From Norana najaformis (Eukaryota; Annelida; Clitellata; Crassiclitellata; Hormogastridae), in contig OZ029928.1 of the NCBI GenBank assembly GCA_964023275.1, forward strand, positions 18,810,050 through 18,874,049: 64,000 nucleotides of DNA, in the 5' to 3' direction. Below are positions 1 to 10,600 of this stretch, one piece after another (positions within the stretch are counted from its first letter, which is position 1; every line of letters begins with the position of its first letter). The notes below the pieces were generated by a model. It had not been told where the DNA came from. It did not search any database and saw nothing but the letters and a program-made list of their open reading frames with translations. A program made the position numbers and the translations under genes.

Positions 1-262
1 ACAAAATAACTGACAACAGTCAGTAGAATAACAGTTAACAACACAAAATAACTGACAACAGTCAGTAGAATAATAGTTAACAACACAAAATAACTGACAA
101 CAGTCAGTAGAATAACAGTTACCAACACAAAATAACTGACAACAGTCAGTAGAATAACAATTACCAACACAAAATAACACAAAATAACTGACAACAGTCA
201 GTAGAATAACAGTTAACAACACAAAATAACTGACAACAGTTAACAATCTGACAAGAGACAAC
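1..262. repeat. Tandem array, about 42-46 bp unit
   Basis: Six or more copies of a unit containing CACAAAATAACTGACAACAG are followed by TCAGTAGAATAACAGTTA. Each unit carries the short inverted repeat CTGACAACAGTCAG. The window starts inside the array. Confidence 0.85.
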
Positions 263-954
263 ACCTATCAACAAAACAGTGAACACAGACCTACATAACA
301 ACTTTGAACGTGATATTATTATTAATTAATAATTTCAATATCACGAGCGTCTAATGCACAAGGCATCAGTCAATGACTGTGCATAAAAACTAAGCCACAA
401 TCAGGTCAATATCCAGAAGGTCAGTCCACTAAGATAGGAGGCAACATCTATCAGCTTACGGTGGATAAGCGGCTTGAGAAGGTTAAGCCACAAGTCGAGA
501 ACGAAATACACAAGCGACTGAGCAGAACAAACAGATATAGGGAGAGGCTTCCAAAATGTATTACCTGTGATAATAACAACATCGCCTAAACTAACACCCA
601 AGTAACCCGTAATTAAAATCAACAACAAAAGCGTTGACTTGCAAAAACTTTGAACATGCAACAGATAACCATTAGAGATATTCCCAAAAATTATGATAAC
701 TCCCCCCACGTGGTCACACAAGCCAATTCACAATTTAACTGAACTAGATCATTTCTCCGATTTGTTCTGCTGTTAGGTTCTACGCGAGTCATAAATGTAA
801 AAAATATTATTAAAAAATATTATTACCAGTAATAATAAATAATTAGTCTAAGGCAGATTATGGAATGTCATAATTTTAAAATACACAGGTTACAGGAAGG
901 CAAAGAATGTTCATAAAACATATCACCGTTCCTCGTCCGCTTTTTGGAATCTGT
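263..954. other. Unannotated AT-rich interval
   Basis: I see no convincing gene. A 106-codon hydrophobic open frame on the minus strand (401-721) ends near a GTAATA donor-like site but matches nothing I recognise. Confidence 0.4.
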
Positions 955-1115
955 TGGCAGGGCTGTGCTTGCGTACAAGTGTTGCCACTGGTGACTCTTC
1001 TAGTCATCTAAGCAATGTTTACTAACCGATGAATGTTGTGTTCGTAATGACATTTAACATCATTATGGTTAGCTCTTGAAGTGGCTCTGTACAAATTTCT
1101 GATTACAATCATGAT
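955..1115 (+). mobile_element. Element G copy (SINE-like)
   Basis: The stretch AGCAATGTTTACTAACCGATG...GACATTTAACATCAT, ending CAAATTTCTGATTACAATCA, is shared with copies at 39836-39978 and 53960-54062. Confidence 0.6.
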
Positions 1116-2200
1116 TACAGCTACGTTAAACACTTTGGCAGAGAAAGGAAACTAGAATTACATAAAAATCAAATTAAAAAAATCAGTTTTAACTATAACA
1201 GTTATCACTAACATTGATCCTTCTTATCATCAAAATAAATATCATCTTTCCCTACCTTTTGCATTTAACTGTATTTTCATTCAAGCCAAGTCTGGTTTCT
1301 CCAAGTTGTCTCAACTTAAAAGCCGTTTTCAGAAATACTATCTATCCAGCAAAACTCTTCAACCAGCCAGTTGAAGCAAATCGGCCACTCGGAAAAGTCC
1401 GAAATTTCACACCGATCGCTTTTAAATTCTTACCCTCTCACACAAATTTTCCGCCCCACTTATCTATATTTACTACACGAGTTAAGTGTTTACAAACGCA
1501 TTGTCAACAAGGAAAATTATTTAAACCGCGAAAATCAGCTGACTGCACCCTAGCCCACACGAGCCGCGATACAATACTGGAGTACCTACACCCTCCATTC
1601 ACCGATCAACCGTGCGAACTTTTAAAATCTTAACGCTAACCACAACCCCGGGTCGTGACGAGTGAACATTTCAGCAATTTTTTTAAATAACGTACGTTGT
1701 CCCGAAAATAGGACAGCCATTGCTCGAGCGAGTTGGTGATAAACAACAACACTTAACCGCAAGCCGAGATAGCTCGGACAAAGTAAGTTCCGGAAAACCC
1801 AGAGAAGCCAGCTTCCCTATAGAAGTAGCAATTTATTCCTTACAATTTCGGCTAGAATTCCACGAAACGCAAAATCTGCTGAGTCATATTGTAAGGAAAT
1901 TCACATACACAAGCGGCCGAGCTGATCCAGTCCGTGGTTTAAGGCAACAAAAACAAAACGAAAACGTATCGAAAATGCTGAATATTTACCTGTCACGCCT
2001 TAGATTGACTGTCGACGATACTAGAATGTCGCAAAGAAATTATGTTTTCGTTGTAGATCAGTCAGTTTCTGTTGCTTTCTAATTCAGTCCATTTCTTTGT
2101 TGCTCTATCTGTTGTCGATTCTAAACATTTAGGATTGTGCAATTTGTTGTTGAAAACGCATACGGCCTTGACCCATTAAACTTCACCTAAAAGCACGTCA
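1116..2200. other. Anonymous interval with two open frames of unknown status
   Basis: Plus-strand open frames at 1214-1633 (139 codons) and 1720-2082 (120 codons) show no recognisable domain, signal peptide or repeat. I do not call them genes. They could be chance frames or a 5' exon and UTR region downstream of the promoter-like patch to the right. Confidence 0.3.
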
Positions 2201-2204
2201 TCAA

Positions 2205-2425
2205 CGCCATCGGCCAATCACCGACCTGTTTCAATACGGGACCTGGCTAATCAGAGAGCCGTAAACTGGGGCAGATGATCATCAAATCACCAATGTATTT
2301 AGAGTCCCGTCTTCGCCAATCATAGAACTGCCTTTTCAGGTCATCCAACCAACAATCTATTTCGGCGATGGCATTGGTCCAATCAGAGTCTTTCTTGCAG
2401 CGCGGACCTCTGCCTAATCATAGGT
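2205..2425. promoter_or_regulatory. CCAAT-box cluster
   Basis: Five CCAATCA or CTAATCA motifs occur in the same orientation at about 2212, 2247, 2315, 2379 and 2414. NF-Y binds CCAAT in promoters, often with several sites spaced tens of bases apart. No TATA box or transcript was identified. Confidence 0.45.
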
Positions 2426-2465
2426 TGGCAAAATACTGGAACCAGATAGCATGGATATAACTTTT

Positions 2466-3360
2466 CAGCCATTTTGTTGCGAAATTGCCATAATCTCCAC
2501 AGAAAATACCTACACGTGCAGATAAATTGCTCAAAACCAGATTTAATTGCCGAATTTTGCATCTCGCGCTCTGAAAGATCGCAAACGGGCGTAGAGGTGA
2601 CCCTAATCAAATATGCATACGTGTGCTTGTTGACCCCGAATCGGAAACGGTCACGTGATGTTTTGTTTCTGGCAGTTTCCAAAATTTCGAGCACGTGCGA
2701 GTGCTTTCGCAAGATAAAAGTTGATCGACCACAGAAGCGTCGGAAAAATTTCGAGTCGTGTAACGTAGGGTAAATTTACAACTGGTCAACACAGATCTTT
2801 TCATTGTTGGAGATTTCTGAGGATTTTAACAACTCTTTTACACCGAAATCACTTTTTCGTCTCACCCAGGGACAGTTCGGTGCTGCGAAGTCGTGACCAC
2901 GCGTATTTAAAGCAGGCCAAGGGAAAACTACAGCAGCGAGATTATAAACGATCGCTAGGCGATAACTGGGTTAGCATTTGATCCACGTGCACCCATAAAA
3001 TAGGGCTTACTCTGCGCTTGCAGGTTGGTGTGCCCTGACCCAGCAACACGTGCGGTCACGGGTGGCCATTTCTCGCATAGGATCGTTATCGTAACCCCGA
3101 GATTTCTGCAGCGCCCAACGAAAGCCACGTGACGAGGGTTAGTTTATTCATAGGCGCTCAGGATACGATTTTTTATTCCGGTTGTTAACATTTTCCGCGA
3201 TCTTGCGCGTCATGTCCTAATTTACAACCATCAAGAATTACGGAGTTTTCGAGTAAAAGTTATCCGACACAGTAAGATTCCTAAACGTGTGCGTGTGTAA
3301 ACAATTATATAGCAGCTTTGCGTAAACCGCTAGGAAGCGTACATCGCTGTCCACGTGTAG
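2466..3360. promoter_or_regulatory. Putative E-box (CACGTG) promoter or enhancer
   Basis: Seven CACGTG palindromes occur at 2513, 2652, 2692, 2984, 3047, 3126 and 3352. The one at 2652 reads GGTCACGTGAT, close to the TFEB/MITF/USF consensus. A YY1-like CAAAATGGCTG on the minus strand at 2468-2478 overlaps a minus-strand ATG at 2472. A gene starting there and running left is possible but was not resolved. Confidence 0.45.
3088..3168 (-). mobile_element. LINE-A 3' end, truncated
   Basis: It carries the family tail block CGAGATTTCTGCAGCGCCCA and ...TTCATAGGCGCTCAG in reverse orientation. Confidence 0.6.
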
Positions 3361-3424
3361 GCCTACTGTGAAACACGACCACCACGGAAACCAGTGAACT
3401 CGGTTTACAATGTAGCTGAACGTA

Positions 3425-3725
3425 TTTTATATTGGAAGCTGATTGGTAAAGCATCTGCCTTTTACATCTGCAGTCGGAGTTCGAAACCTGGTGAGTCGTT
3501 TTAAAGTGCCAAGCTGTGTAACCGCTAAGGGATGGTTGAGTCTGTAACTGCTTTTTGTCTGTGATTCAACACTAGGATATGGGCGAACGCGGTCCATACA
3601 CGGGGACATTAAATGGCGTGGGGCCCATTCAAACAGGCAGCGGTGGTGAAGGATCTTACCCGATTAATTCGTTAAAAAATGAGCAGGGTCGAGGCAATAC
3701 GGTCGAAACAGAAAAACATGTACAT
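3425..3725 (+). mobile_element. SINE-C with tRNA-like head
   Basis: The head resembles a tRNA: GATTGGTAAAGCATCTGCC, then GGAGTTCGAAACC as B box. The body CACGGGGACATTAAATGGCG and the ...GGTGAAGGATCT...GAGCAGGGTCGAGG tail are shared with at least seven other copies in the window. A Pol III-transcribed SINE is inferred. Confidence 0.75.
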
Positions 3726-3959
3726 TTACTTGTATGAGCAGGTTACTAGGGTGTGTGTTCAGCTTAAGGGGAGAATTTCCTTCCCAGAAATCCAGGTTTC
3801 TCCAAGGTAGATAGATTTCCCCGGATTTGTGTTCCACAAGCGCCACCAAGCGAACTCTGGAATAAAATGAGTTCAGAGACCGTACATCGATAGTGGGAAG
3901 ATCAGGCGATGAGGGAGTGGACTGGCCAATCAAACTCATATGCCGAGGCCAAGAAAAAA

Positions 3960-4424
3960 AGGTCGCCTACGCTTAGTGTAGGATTACGGCTGCCTCTTGG
4001 GCTTGGCTTATGGGTGTGTTGTTATATAGTCATGCAAATAGGTCTTCACTCTCTGGTTCCATCCAAAAAGCACACCTAGAATGTCGTTCTTTACATTACA
4101 AAATACTAAGTAGTAATACTTAGATCTACACAGCTACACAAAAGGAGATTAGTTTTTCATAGTTTTTCGTAGTTTATTGAGAAGAAACAAAAAGAACAGA
4201 AAAATATGCAAAAAATTAAGCAGTTTATCAATGAAAGAAGAATCTGGGTAAAATATGACAATGGAAAAAAGCCAAGAGAAAACAAAAATGTATGCTAAAC
4301 ACAGTAACAGCAAAAATGAAAATGATCAGGGAACACGGAACACTGTAAATCAGATTTAAAGCACAGTTTGCTAATAGCGAAAATAAAAATCGGTGGAACT
4401 TCAAAAAACTGCAGAAACTGCGAT
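3960..4424. other. Unannotated interval
   Basis: I see no gene here. An octamer-type ATGCAAAT motif is present at about 4034, and the remainder is AT-rich. Confidence 0.35.
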
Positions 4425-4570
4425 ATTATTCTGTACGGTTATTTATTAAGCGCCACTACATAATGACACAGCAGCACTCGATGATGCCGAGAAGATGCAC
4501 GTGTAGGACTTGCTTAAGGCCGATACACAATAGCGCCTAATAAATGGCATCATGCATGTAATTCACGCTC
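4425..4570 (-). mobile_element. Possible SINE-D fragment
   Basis: ATTTATTAAGCGCCACTA followed by a GATGCC-rich body resembles the SINE-D tail in reverse orientation. It is diverged, so the call is tentative. Confidence 0.35.
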
Positions 4571-5340
4571 TAAAAAGTAATTATCTGCTTTACAACAGAC
4601 GTAATGTCGGAAAAATGCTCGTTGAAAACTGTCTGATATCAAAACACTTTCGGTGTCGCCTACTGCCAGGGAGTATTGTTTAATTAGTGTAAAGTCCATT
4701 TACCGTAAATACTCGCGTATAAGTCGGAAAATTTGAACAATTTGTTTACATTTGAAGTTGGAAGTACGACTTGTAAACAAGCCAAGACCATTTGTCCTGT
4801 ATCCATACCGACGAATGCGAACGATTCGGCCTACATCATCGCAAATAAAAAATTTCCCGACCTTGTTTAATACCAATTCTTAATATTAAACAAATTAAAA
4901 ACTGCTATTAGATGGCAAAAAGACGTAAATGCGTGTGTGCAGGTATGTGTGTTAACATTTATATAGCACCTTTAAATACCCTCAAAAGCACAGAAAGGAA
5001 GGTCGTGTTTGCAAAGAAATTGTGTTGGTGACCCAACACAGACAACTATAACATTAAAATAACAACCTGTAACATAAAAATAACATATCGGATGCAACAT
5101 GAAAGAAACCAATACGAGATAAACGCAACGTTCAACTCCAACCCTCATACCGGCAAAAAATGAAACAAATTAATATTTCTTTCGTAAAATAAAACAAAAT
5201 GTAAATCAATGCATTTAAGCAGTTTCTATGTTGCAAAATTTGCACAAAAAGCTTTCGGTGATCGAAAATCTCAAATTAGCAGAAACAGCTCAGGCAACAA
5301 AACTGCTCATACGAGTATATGTCCTTACAACCTACATTGG
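4571..5340. other. Unannotated interval
   Basis: I see no coding signal. An ATTTATATAGCACC motif at about 4969 is one of many isolated copies of the retroelement-tail module. Confidence 0.35.
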
Positions 5341-5344
5341 CTAT

Positions 5345-5515
5345 ATTTCAGAGATTTGAATCTCGGGCTAGCACGGTCCATACACGGGGACCTTAAATGG
5401 CGTGGCGCCCATTCTAACGGGCAGCGGTGGTGAAGGATCTCACCCGAATTAATTCATTGAAAAATGAGCAGGCCATACGGTCGCTACAGAAAAGATGTAC
5501 ACTGCATCAGAGTAG
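5345..5515 (+). mobile_element. SINE-C copy, 5'-truncated
   Basis: It contains GAGATTTGAATCTCGGGCTA, the CACGGGGACCTTAAATGGCG body and the GAGCAGGCCATACGGTCGC tail of the family. Confidence 0.75.
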
Positions 5516-5644
5516 AGTGACTCTGGGTTTCAACCTGATTATTCGTGAAAATATTAACTCTTAAACAATTTTTGATAGTTTACTGCATAACTGTCTGACT
5601 TAAAGCAACAGAAACTCAACGATTTTTAGAAACATCACAGAGAT

Positions 5645-5735
5645 TTTGCAACTCAAAAATTATGCACCTCTGATTAGGTTCTCTTGATGCGGCACTACAT
5701 AAATTTCTAATTACAATTACAATTTCCATCTTCAA
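5645..5735 (+). mobile_element. Retroelement 3' tail fragment
   Basis: GATGCGGCACTACATAAATT followed by TCTAATTACAATTACAATTT matches the (ATTACA)n-tailed families. Confidence 0.5.
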
Positions 5736-5859
5736 AAAGAGGGATTTAATTAAGCAGCGAGATACTTTGAATCGGGCTTCACCAGTTAGCAAAGACTAGG
5801 GAAATTCAGCAGTAAACATAGATCGATCTTCATGAGGTATCAACTAAACAACGTCTTGC

Positions 5860-6275
5860 TGAAGGTCCTCTCAACCTTGCAAGGCCAGTCTCCATACCAA
5901 CAAAAGCCAGTATCCGAAGGGCACTCACAATCTGATAAGGCCAATCTCCAAAATTTGAGAAATCCAATTTCCAATGGAGGCTTAAAACCTATAAATAAAA
6001 CTGTCTGCTAAGGTGCTCACTTTTCATAAAAAGGTCATTCTGCAAAAAATGCCCACAACCTTGGAAGGCCAGTATCATAAGGGTGCTCACAATTTGAGAA
6101 GTCAAAACTCCAAGGCAGGCTTAAAACCTAAAAAGAGCACTGTCTGCTAAGGTGCTCACATTTTATAAAAAGCCATTCTCCAAAAAAATGCCAACAACCT
6201 TGGAAGGCCAATATCTGATGGGTGCTTATAATCTGATAAGGCCAATCTTCAGTGGGTGCCCACAGCCCTTGAAGG
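5860..6275. repeat. Tandem repeat, unit about 139 bp
   Basis: The sequence CTGTCTGCTAAGGTGCTCAC recurs at 6001 and 6140. The flanking blocks CAACCTTGGAAGGCCA and CTTAAAACCT also repeat, giving about 2.5 diverged copies. Confidence 0.75.
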
Positions 6276-6785
6276 CAGAGATTTGATGAAAACCAGCGAA
6301 CCCCTGTAATCCAAAAAAATAAATTAAACTGGTAGTTTCCGATGACATAGCTTTCAAACCAACAAGCAATAATTTCATACCATAGAACATTTACCCAGAA
6401 AGGAACTGTGCATAACTTACCAACGTAACTTACCAAGCGGTATGTGGTAGCGTAAATGAAAAACACAGAAAAGGTAAAACCACAAACTGGTAATTCTAAT
6501 CTAAAGACTTCAGTACATAAATAATAACATTACTGGTAATAAATCCTTTTAACAATTCATAACCTACCATTACCGTCTAACATCACAAAACACCCTGAAA
6601 TTGTGGCAACATTCCCCGTACCTAAGTAGAAACAGATAATACAAAAAAAAACAATTTCAAGAAATTGATTTTTAACAATTTGACAACATTTGAACTAATA
6701 TATGTGCAACGATAATCATACAATAATAATAACAATGATAAGACATGAACAACTGCTCAAAATATTACAAGTAATTTAATCTAAT

Positions 6786-7206
6786 ATGCCCAAATATTTC
6801 GCCAGCCAACGAAGATTCTTCAACAATTTGGGGTACAAACTCTGTCAAAAATTTCTGGCTCAGCACAATATGTTCCCAGCACATGATCAATTTTATAACA
6901 GTATAATATTTCTGCTCATTTTTCGACAATCGAGGAACCTACTGCAGCTCCCAAGGTCTTCCACGCGGTTTGGCGAAAGCTCTTTCTCGATTGCCGGACC
7001 CACTGCGTGGAATAGCCTTCCCGACCACGTGAAGAATGCTCCATCCTTGGATAACTTGAAGAAAGGGCTTAAAACGTTTCTATTTAAATTATCGTATGAC
7101 TGTAGTTAATTTTCTATTGTTGCCTGAACTTATGTACAGCGCCCTTTTCTTCGGCCTCGGCCGTGTTACGGCGCTAGAGAAATTGTCTTATTATTATTAT
7201 TATTAT
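6786..7206 (+). mobile_element. LINE-B 3' end with reverse-transcriptase C-terminus
   Basis: The open frame ends in the non-LTR retrotransposon block SSFSIAGPTAWNSLPDHV...LKTFLFKLS, then a stop at 7109. A 3' UTR (ACAGCGCCCTTTTCTTCGGC...) and a (TTA)n tail follow. The catalytic RT domain is absent, so this is a 5'-truncated, dead copy of a CR1/L2/jockey-like element. Copies of the same UTR lie at 19486 and 60106. Confidence 0.8.
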
Positions 7207-7480
7207 TAATCAAAAATATATTTATGTTTTAAAAAGAACAACGTTCTGCTTAGTAATTCCACAGACTATAAAACATTTCTATTTAAAAAACCAGCAATAC
7301 TTCTTCCTAATTATTTGGGAAACCAAAGAAAAATTTCTGTTTAAAAAACCAGTAATATTTCTGCCTAATTAGTAATATCTGGCTAATATTAGTAATATTT
7401 CTGCCTAATTATGTGGCAGAACCAAAAGCAACATTCCTACTTTGAAAAAGAACAAAATTTCTTCCTTGCATGCAACACTT
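7207..7480. other. AT-rich spacer with short internal repeats
   Basis: A segment containing ATTTCTGTTTAAAAAACCAG is partly repeated. Otherwise I see nothing up to the mfsd10 poly(A) signals. Confidence 0.4.
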
Positions 7481-7557
7481 CTATTTCTTTATTTATTATT
7501 ATTTATTATTATTAATTTAATATTTATTTATGGTTTACCCATCTGTCACCGTCAACG

Positions 7558-7658
7558 TCACTCGACGTGAGCCTTTATCCGCCTCAACAGAAGCAGCGGA
7601 AGAAGAAGAGCGACACTTCCGATGATGTAGCAGAACACAGGACCAAAGCACCAGTACA
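7558..7658 (-). CDS. mfsd10: mfsd10 exon 12, terminal (residues 438-470)
   Basis: The acceptor is TGTTACAG. The exon encodes the last transmembrane segment ([14 protein letters not shown], then ALLLPLLLL) and a short basic tail ending at TGA. It completes the phase left by exon 11. The LINE-H tail at 7682-7840 lies about 25 bp inside the preceding intron. Confidence 0.9.
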
Positions 7659-10600
7659 CTGTAACATGACAAACGTTACGGTAATTGTAATTGTAATCTG
7701 TAATTGTAATCTGACATTTATAGAGCGCCACTTCAAGAATAGACTCATCAGAGGCGCTCCCGACCCGAACCAGTGAGACCACTGTCAAATAATACAGACT
7801 TCAGGCGCTTGTGAAACTGCGGAAGAGACAAAGGTAAGGTAATATGGTACGGTAACGACAGATCAGGTAAGGAAAGGTAACATGGTACAGTAATGACAGA
7901 TGAGGTAAGGAGAGGTAATACCATACGGTAACGACAAACCAGGTAAGGAGAGGTAATACGGTATGGTAACGACAGATCAAGTAAGGAAAGGTAAGGTGAT
8001 GTAGATGTATCAAGGTAAGGTATAGTAAGGTAATTGTAAACTCAAGATTTCTACAGCACCCAAAGAAAGGTAAGTGACAGGATCCAGTCTACTAACAGTT
8101 GCTCAGTCAAAACAAAATCGATAGGCATGTAAGATCAGATTCGGCTCCAGGTCAAGATCCGAGGGTCAAGCAGGCAAACATACAGCTATGGTGGATGGTG
8201 CATAGAATTAAAGCGCCAACATAGATAAGGAGAACAGGAGGAATCAGGAAGGATTTTTGGACGAGAAGTCTTTTCAGTCCTGACCTGCACAGAGATTGCA
8301 AGGGGTGAAGTGTTGGTGAGTTTGTATGATGTATCAGACCATTTAAGGTAAGGCAAAGTTACAGTAAGGTAAGGTTAGATCATGTAAGGATTGGTAAGGC
8401 ATGATGAGAAGTGGTAAGGTAATATATGACAGGTAAGTCAGATCATGTAAGGTAAGGTAACATATGGTAACACAAAGTTACATAAGAGGTCCAACCATGT
8501 AAGGGAAGGCAAGATGTGGTAGGATATGAAAATTCAGATCATTTATGGTAAGGTAAGGCATGATAAGACGTGGTAAGATAAGAATATTAAGCAAGGTAAG
8601 GTCAGACTGTGCTTCGCATCAAGTACACTTATGAGTTGCTTAGATAGAATTACCCTTGAGTACTAATTTTCAAAGGAGCTAATTAAGCTGTTGATTATGA
8701 AAACTTCTAACCGGTCGACGAAAACACTGGTCCCAAGGATCGAGCGAGTGCTCCAAGAGATCGAAAAATGCCCATGACGGTTCCCTTTTGATCATCGGAA
8801 GCATAGGTTGAGATTTCCGTTGTCAAGCAGGGCACCACGGTGGCTGAGGCTACAAAACCAAGGCAACACCGTAACAACAAATATTTTAAAAAATAAAAAT
8901 TTTTGATATTTAAAACAAATAATTCAAAATTTGAGCCTCAATTTATCACAACTTACCTGTTTTTAGAATCAAAAAGCTTATAGATATTGGCAAGATATAT
9001 CAGCCAAAGCTGTTGTTTCTATCAAAAACAAATTTTAAATACTGCCATTAAAACGATTCTGTTTGGAAACGTTAGCCACCTACCAAACGAAAACAGAACT
9101 AAACCAGCGTAAAGCACCATCTGTTGATAGGCAAACGCAACTATCACGAACGACGGAATCAGAAGAATGAGGCCCTAAGACGAAATGAGAAAACAAGGCT
9201 TTACACAGTGAGCCAGAAATAAACATTAAGCTGCAAACGGGCAACCACTCCTACGTCACATGCGATTATCACTGCGACAGTTTTCTGACCCATCATACAA
9301 ACTCATCGATGCTCCACCGCTTGCAATTTCTCCATGGGCCTTTCACTCAAAGCTGAAAACATTCCTCTTTCACAGATCCTACTCTGACACCCCTTATTCC
9401 TCTTATCTCTCCCTCCTCTCCAACCCCAAGCACCAACCCCCATAGCTGCCACGCTGTCTCTCCGTCTGACTTTTAGATCTTGACCTGGAACCGAACCCTT
9501 TTGCCTATCGATTTTGTTTTGACTGAGCGCCTGTGAATAAGCTGGTCCCCGCGACATGGCTTTCGCTGGGCACTGTAGAAATCTCGGGATTACGATTACG
9601 ATTTACGATCAAGATTTATCTTCAGAGATATTTAAATATACACTTGGGGCACGATACCCAAATGCAAGGTACAGCAAGTAACTGATTAGTGGTCTTGTAA
9701 CACCGAGAATACAACTTCAAAAATGTAAATGTACCATTAGAAGCAGAAATAATTAATATTAATAAAGTAGGAAATTATCATCGTTATTATTATTGTATTA
9801 TTACTGTTGCGCATATATTAGTTCAAATGTTGCCAAATTTTTAAAAATCAATTTGTTGAAATTATGTTTTTTTTCGTATTACCTATTTCTACTTATTATT
9901 AATGGTGCATGGTAGCCAATTGTAATTGTAATCTGACATTTATAAAGCGCCACTTCAAGAATAGACTCATCAGAAGCGCTCCCGACCCGAACCAGTGAGA
10001 CTACTGGCAAATAATACAGACTTCAGGCGCTTGCGAAACTGCGGAAGAGACAAATTGAGGAATACTAGCCAAGTGGTTAGAGGGCTTGGCTTGTAAAGCG
10101 GAGAGTACGGGTTCGACCCTCCTTCCCTGAAATGGTTACTGTGTAGGGACCTTGAGCAAGTCCTTCACTCACAACTGTTCACCACCATCAACTGATGCAC
10201 AGCCATTAGATAGTGGCGCTTAATAAATGCAAAGTAATGATAGATTAATAACGTTCCAATCAATATGCAGTATTTGGAGCACCATATAGCAAGCTGTGTT
10301 TGTTCACCTTGACAGCCACGGAAAGTTCGCGGCCGCGTTTTACCCGTCGTATTCCACCAGCTGAAATATACCAACAAACAAGAACAATCAGTTTCAATCG
10401 AGTGATGTCAATCAGCAGTAATCAAACGATACATCAATCGAGCCAAGCATCCGTCAATCCATTCATCCTTCTCTCTTACTCTACCCACCCATTTCCCACC
10501 CACCCTTCCTTGCTTCATCCAGCCCTCCATCCATCAATCCATTCATCCCTCTCTCTTACTCTGAGCCCATCCATCTTTCCTTCCTCTCTCCCTCCCTCCA

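Noticed and set aside
401..721. Hydrophobic minus-strand frame (STLLLLILITGYLGVSLGD) resembling a first helix of a two-pore potassium channel
   Set aside because: The resemblance is limited to hydrophobicity and a GYL...LG pattern. The Ala/Phe/Glu positions expected after TM1 and any pore helix are absent.
1214..2082. Two plus-strand open frames of 139 and 120 codons as genes
   Set aside because: They show no recognisable domain, signal or homology, and they adjoin AT-rich anonymous DNA.
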